Source: Polytrichum commune
Taxonomy: Eukaryota > Streptophyta > Polytrichopsida > Polytrichales > Polytrichaceae
Assembly: GCA_950295325.1 (NCBI GenBank)
Contig: OX485804.1
Coordinates: forward strand, 67,558,033-67,618,032
Reading direction: 5' to 3'
DNA length: 60,000 nt
The translations under genes and the position numbers were made by a program. A model generated the notes under the pieces. That model was not told the DNA's origin. It made no database searches and worked only from the letters and a program-made list of their open reading frames with translations. Every line of letters starts with the position of its first letter. The first letter of the stretch is position 1. Shown piece after piece: positions 57,137-60,000 of this stretch.

Positions 57137-60000
57137 CCTTTGGAAGTCAAAGTACTTGGCCAGTGTGGAGCTTGAGTGGTGCTGCTGGGTGATGATGGGG
57201 TTCCGGTATGGGGGAGGCGAGGAACATAATATGGTTGCGGAATTTGTTGGTGGGGGGCGGACATGTGTTGGCGTGTGATTGGCCGCCCCCCTTGAGGGAT
57301 GCATGGGCCCGTGGGGGGTGGGGAAAAGTGGGCAACTTCCAAACTGATCGATAAGGTCATCGATTCATGTGTTCCGGTCGGGCAGGTCACTGTTTTGTCA
57401 TGTACCGCGGCCTCTTTTTGACCAGTCTAGAAGGTTATGCCTTCTTTTGGACCACTTTCACTACTTCCGTGGCTTTTAGTTCTCCACAAAAGGGAAGTCC
57501 AGTAACCCAAGCCAACCCCCTGCTTAAGTTTGGGAAAGATTTTTTCTTAAAAGGGTATCGGGATGTTACGAATGTGTGTTCTGGGAGGAATTCGTTCATC
57601 CACATGTCTGCATTTCAGTGGCCGACGTTCGTGCATCACACTGATATTTGCACATAGTCGCCAATAATTAGCTTGATTTTTATTAAATGGGGAAAGAAAG
57701 GGAAAAGGGGGGGGGGGTGGTTCATGCAGACGAGCTTGCTTTTGTTTTAGTGTATACATGAAAAGGAACTACCCCAGAAATACTCACTTAGATGCCTTTG
57801 GAATAATTTATTGTGTTCTTTGGGTTAATTCAGCAACAACTAATAGTTCATCCATATCTATTGGTGCGGGCCATCAATGATCAAGTTCTCTCATCATTGG
57901 TTACATCCAATGGTTCTCACTCGTCAAATCGGAGTTAAAAGTGGTCACCCGTGCCAATAAGTGTGAACATGTTATAAGTTACAACATCATGGATATTCTC
58001 CTACACAAATGTGGATGCATATGATATGTGGGCTAGCATTCTTTTATTGCAGGTTCGAAATATCAATCTCAACCTTGGTCAACATCGTTCAAGATGTTGG
58101 GAAACACCCCAAGCTTTCCAATTCAAACTCCATCAAGTTCGAAAAAAATTATGAGCACTGAGAGCTCATCATTGTAGATCTCATTAGGGAAGGGCCACTT
58201 CACACACAAACCAAGGACCGTGACCATGCATACTTGTGGAGAGTTATGGGTGACAACAAGATTGCGAGCATCACTGTGGATGGAATAACAAACTTAACAA
58301 ATGTCAAAACAAACAACCAAAACCAGTTCCACAATCTCAACAGGGGTTGTCATGGTGCTAGAAGGAGTTTTGGAATCACATGCACTTTGGACCAAATAGG
58401 TAGTGACACCAACATCACGGCAGGTGGGTGTGAATACATGTCCAAATATGTAACGAACATAGAAAATGAAAATCATATATTGTAAACTACAAAAGAGATG
58501 AGAAAGTTGAATTATTTAAAAAAAATTCAAGCTAAGAGTAATTGTGAAAAGAAAAAAAAAAACAAAGCAGTATACATACATAACTATATGTATAGCAATA
58601 TAATCATAGTCATATTTCAATCAAAGCTCAAATATACGTGAACAAAAATTATTTATCAAAATAAATTCATTTGAAAATAAATATATAATGAAAATATAAT
58701 AAATAATAAAATTATAAAAGATTCGATATATTATAAGAAGTAAAATGATAGTATAAAATTGCAATTATAAAAAAATCGAAAATGATATCCTCAACTCACT
58801 AGAATTCAACGTAGAATCAACACATGAGCAATTTAGAGATGTACTTGAATATTAGTGGCAACCTCGGCATGATTTGGTGGCTTGACCACAACACATTTTA
58901 GGAGTGAAGTGGAGGAAGAAAACAAAATGGTTCATGAGAAGAATTGTGAGCTTAAAGCCTACTTCAAGTGTCTAGCTAAATTTGTGGACAAAACGATTGC
59001 ATGGGTGACTCTCTCCACTCATGAATCATAATGTGAATAGCCTCTTCAACACTTGCTTAATGATGACATGCATCATTTGCTTCTTGAGAGGTAGTATATT
59101 TCCTCCCAGGTGCTTCCACAATTATTGCCTCTTGGGCCAGTTCCTTATTTTGAGTGTGTACCTTTGGTGCTTCCCTCTCCAAATAGATTGTTTGTTTGTT
59201 TTGCTAGTATTTGTTGATTTCTTTTTCAACTATACATACATATGTACCTACTCAGTGTTTAAGCATTGTTGGAATTTTATCTTTTAAGTTAACTTTACTT
59301 TGATAAAATTTATAAAATGTGTTTATATAAAATTACACATTATAAATGTTTGCATCCAAATGCACCCACGATGTATATTATAAACATGAAGATCTTACAC
59401 TGAATTGAAGAGTATACAAATTTTTGAAATAAATTCAGATAAGATAATTTATGATGCAATTGACTATAAATGAATGACATATGTAGTTTAAGTGCACGTT
59501 TATGTTTATATATATATATATATATATGGAAAGTCTCGAATTGAAGTTGTTAGACACCTAGGGTGAAGTTACCATAACCAAAGGATTGCCATAGATATCA
59601 CTTAAGTTTCTTTCAAGGAGGTCGTATTTATTGGTCAACGTAACAAGAAAAGAAAAGAAAAGAAAAGAAAAAATTACGCCCATATCTAAATACCGGCATG
59701 AAGATGAGCCCGTTGGTCTAAAGTTGATCACAGTATTCCGTGATGCAACAAAAGAGTTATGCCTCCGTTAGGAGGTGGGCTCTAGAGTGTAGCAGTTTAA
59801 TCCTTTACATTAGGGAGGGGGGATAGGTGTTTGTTTGTTGTCTAGTTTTCTTTTATTTAGGACTAGGTAGGTGAGGTATTTAATGACATCTCGGTGTAGG
59901 CTTTTCATGAGGGTTTTAATGTTGGATTTTGGGATTTGTAGGTTGGTCAATTTCTCAATGGAATGTTCGTGTATGGCCCCTCTAACACCTACTGTGATGG
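57137..60000. other. Intergenic, no supported gene
   Basis: 57.14-57.66 kb is GC-richer with overlapping frames on both strands but no recognisable domain. The rest is AT-rich with poly-G at 57708-57717, AT-only stretches at 58.50-58.79 kb, (AT)n near 59509-59526 and (AAAAG)n at 59647-59669. Confidence 0.4.

Noticed and set aside
56917-57390. Minus-strand 157-codon gene
   Set aside because: Half of it is the tandem repeat, whose unit is not a multiple of three, so frames differ between units; no domain was recognised.

Overview
The window reads as nuclear DNA of a land plant. The supporting signs are intron-containing 2-oxoglutarate/Fe(II) dioxygenase genes of the plant gibberellin-oxidase type, Ty1-copia remnants, a plant LINE with a zinc-knuckle ORF1, a 5' half of a plant-type tRNA-Trp, and telomere-like TTTAGGG variants. 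The unusual dioxygenase N-termini and the repeat-rich, gene-poor layout would fit a large genome, perhaps a non-seed plant (lycophyte, fern or bryophyte). The species cannot be fixed from the sequence, and no similarity search was possible.

Layout: 0-6.9 kb is AT-rich intergenic DNA with degenerate tandem repeats, a decayed copia-type LTR fragment, a perfect 35-bp inverted repeat and a 499-bp terminal-inverted-repeat (TIR) element with an 8-bp target-site duplication (TSD). 6.88-15.21 kb is one complete LINE insertion on the minus strand, bounded by a perfect 17-bp TSD. It has two long reading frames, broken only by four in-frame stop codons, and begins with the 5' half of a tRNA-Trp. 15.2-27.3 kb is largely empty, apart from a 349-bp foldback element with a telomere-like core (21.36-21.71 kb). 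27.3-30.8 kb holds a short retroposon and a decayed Ty1-copia element whose RNase H region is split by a 991-bp solo LTR. 32.1-33.1 kb is a cluster of alternating TIR elements.

Two credible host genes lie in 36.7-49.4 kb. They are paralogous three-exon 2-oxoglutarate/Fe(II) dioxygenases, tail to tail, with identical intron positions and phases (predicted 409 and 392 residues). Both keep the HxD...H iron triad and the RxS 2-oxoglutarate site, and both resemble gibberellin 20-/2-oxidases but lack the usual LPWKET motif. Their introns carry a minisatellite and repeat insertions. 49.4-60 kb contains the GC-rich 5' flank of the second gene, a four-unit tandem array built around a small TIR element (51.5-52.7 kb), a CACTA-like element, a three-unit tandem repeat (56.6-57.1 kb) and AT-rich DNA.

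The strongest observations are the tRNA-Trp-half/LINE chimera, the very long C-terminal extension of the LINE ORF2, the telomere-like foldback element, the MITE-centred tandem array, and the convergent dioxygenase pair. No operon, CRISPR or bacterial-type system is present.
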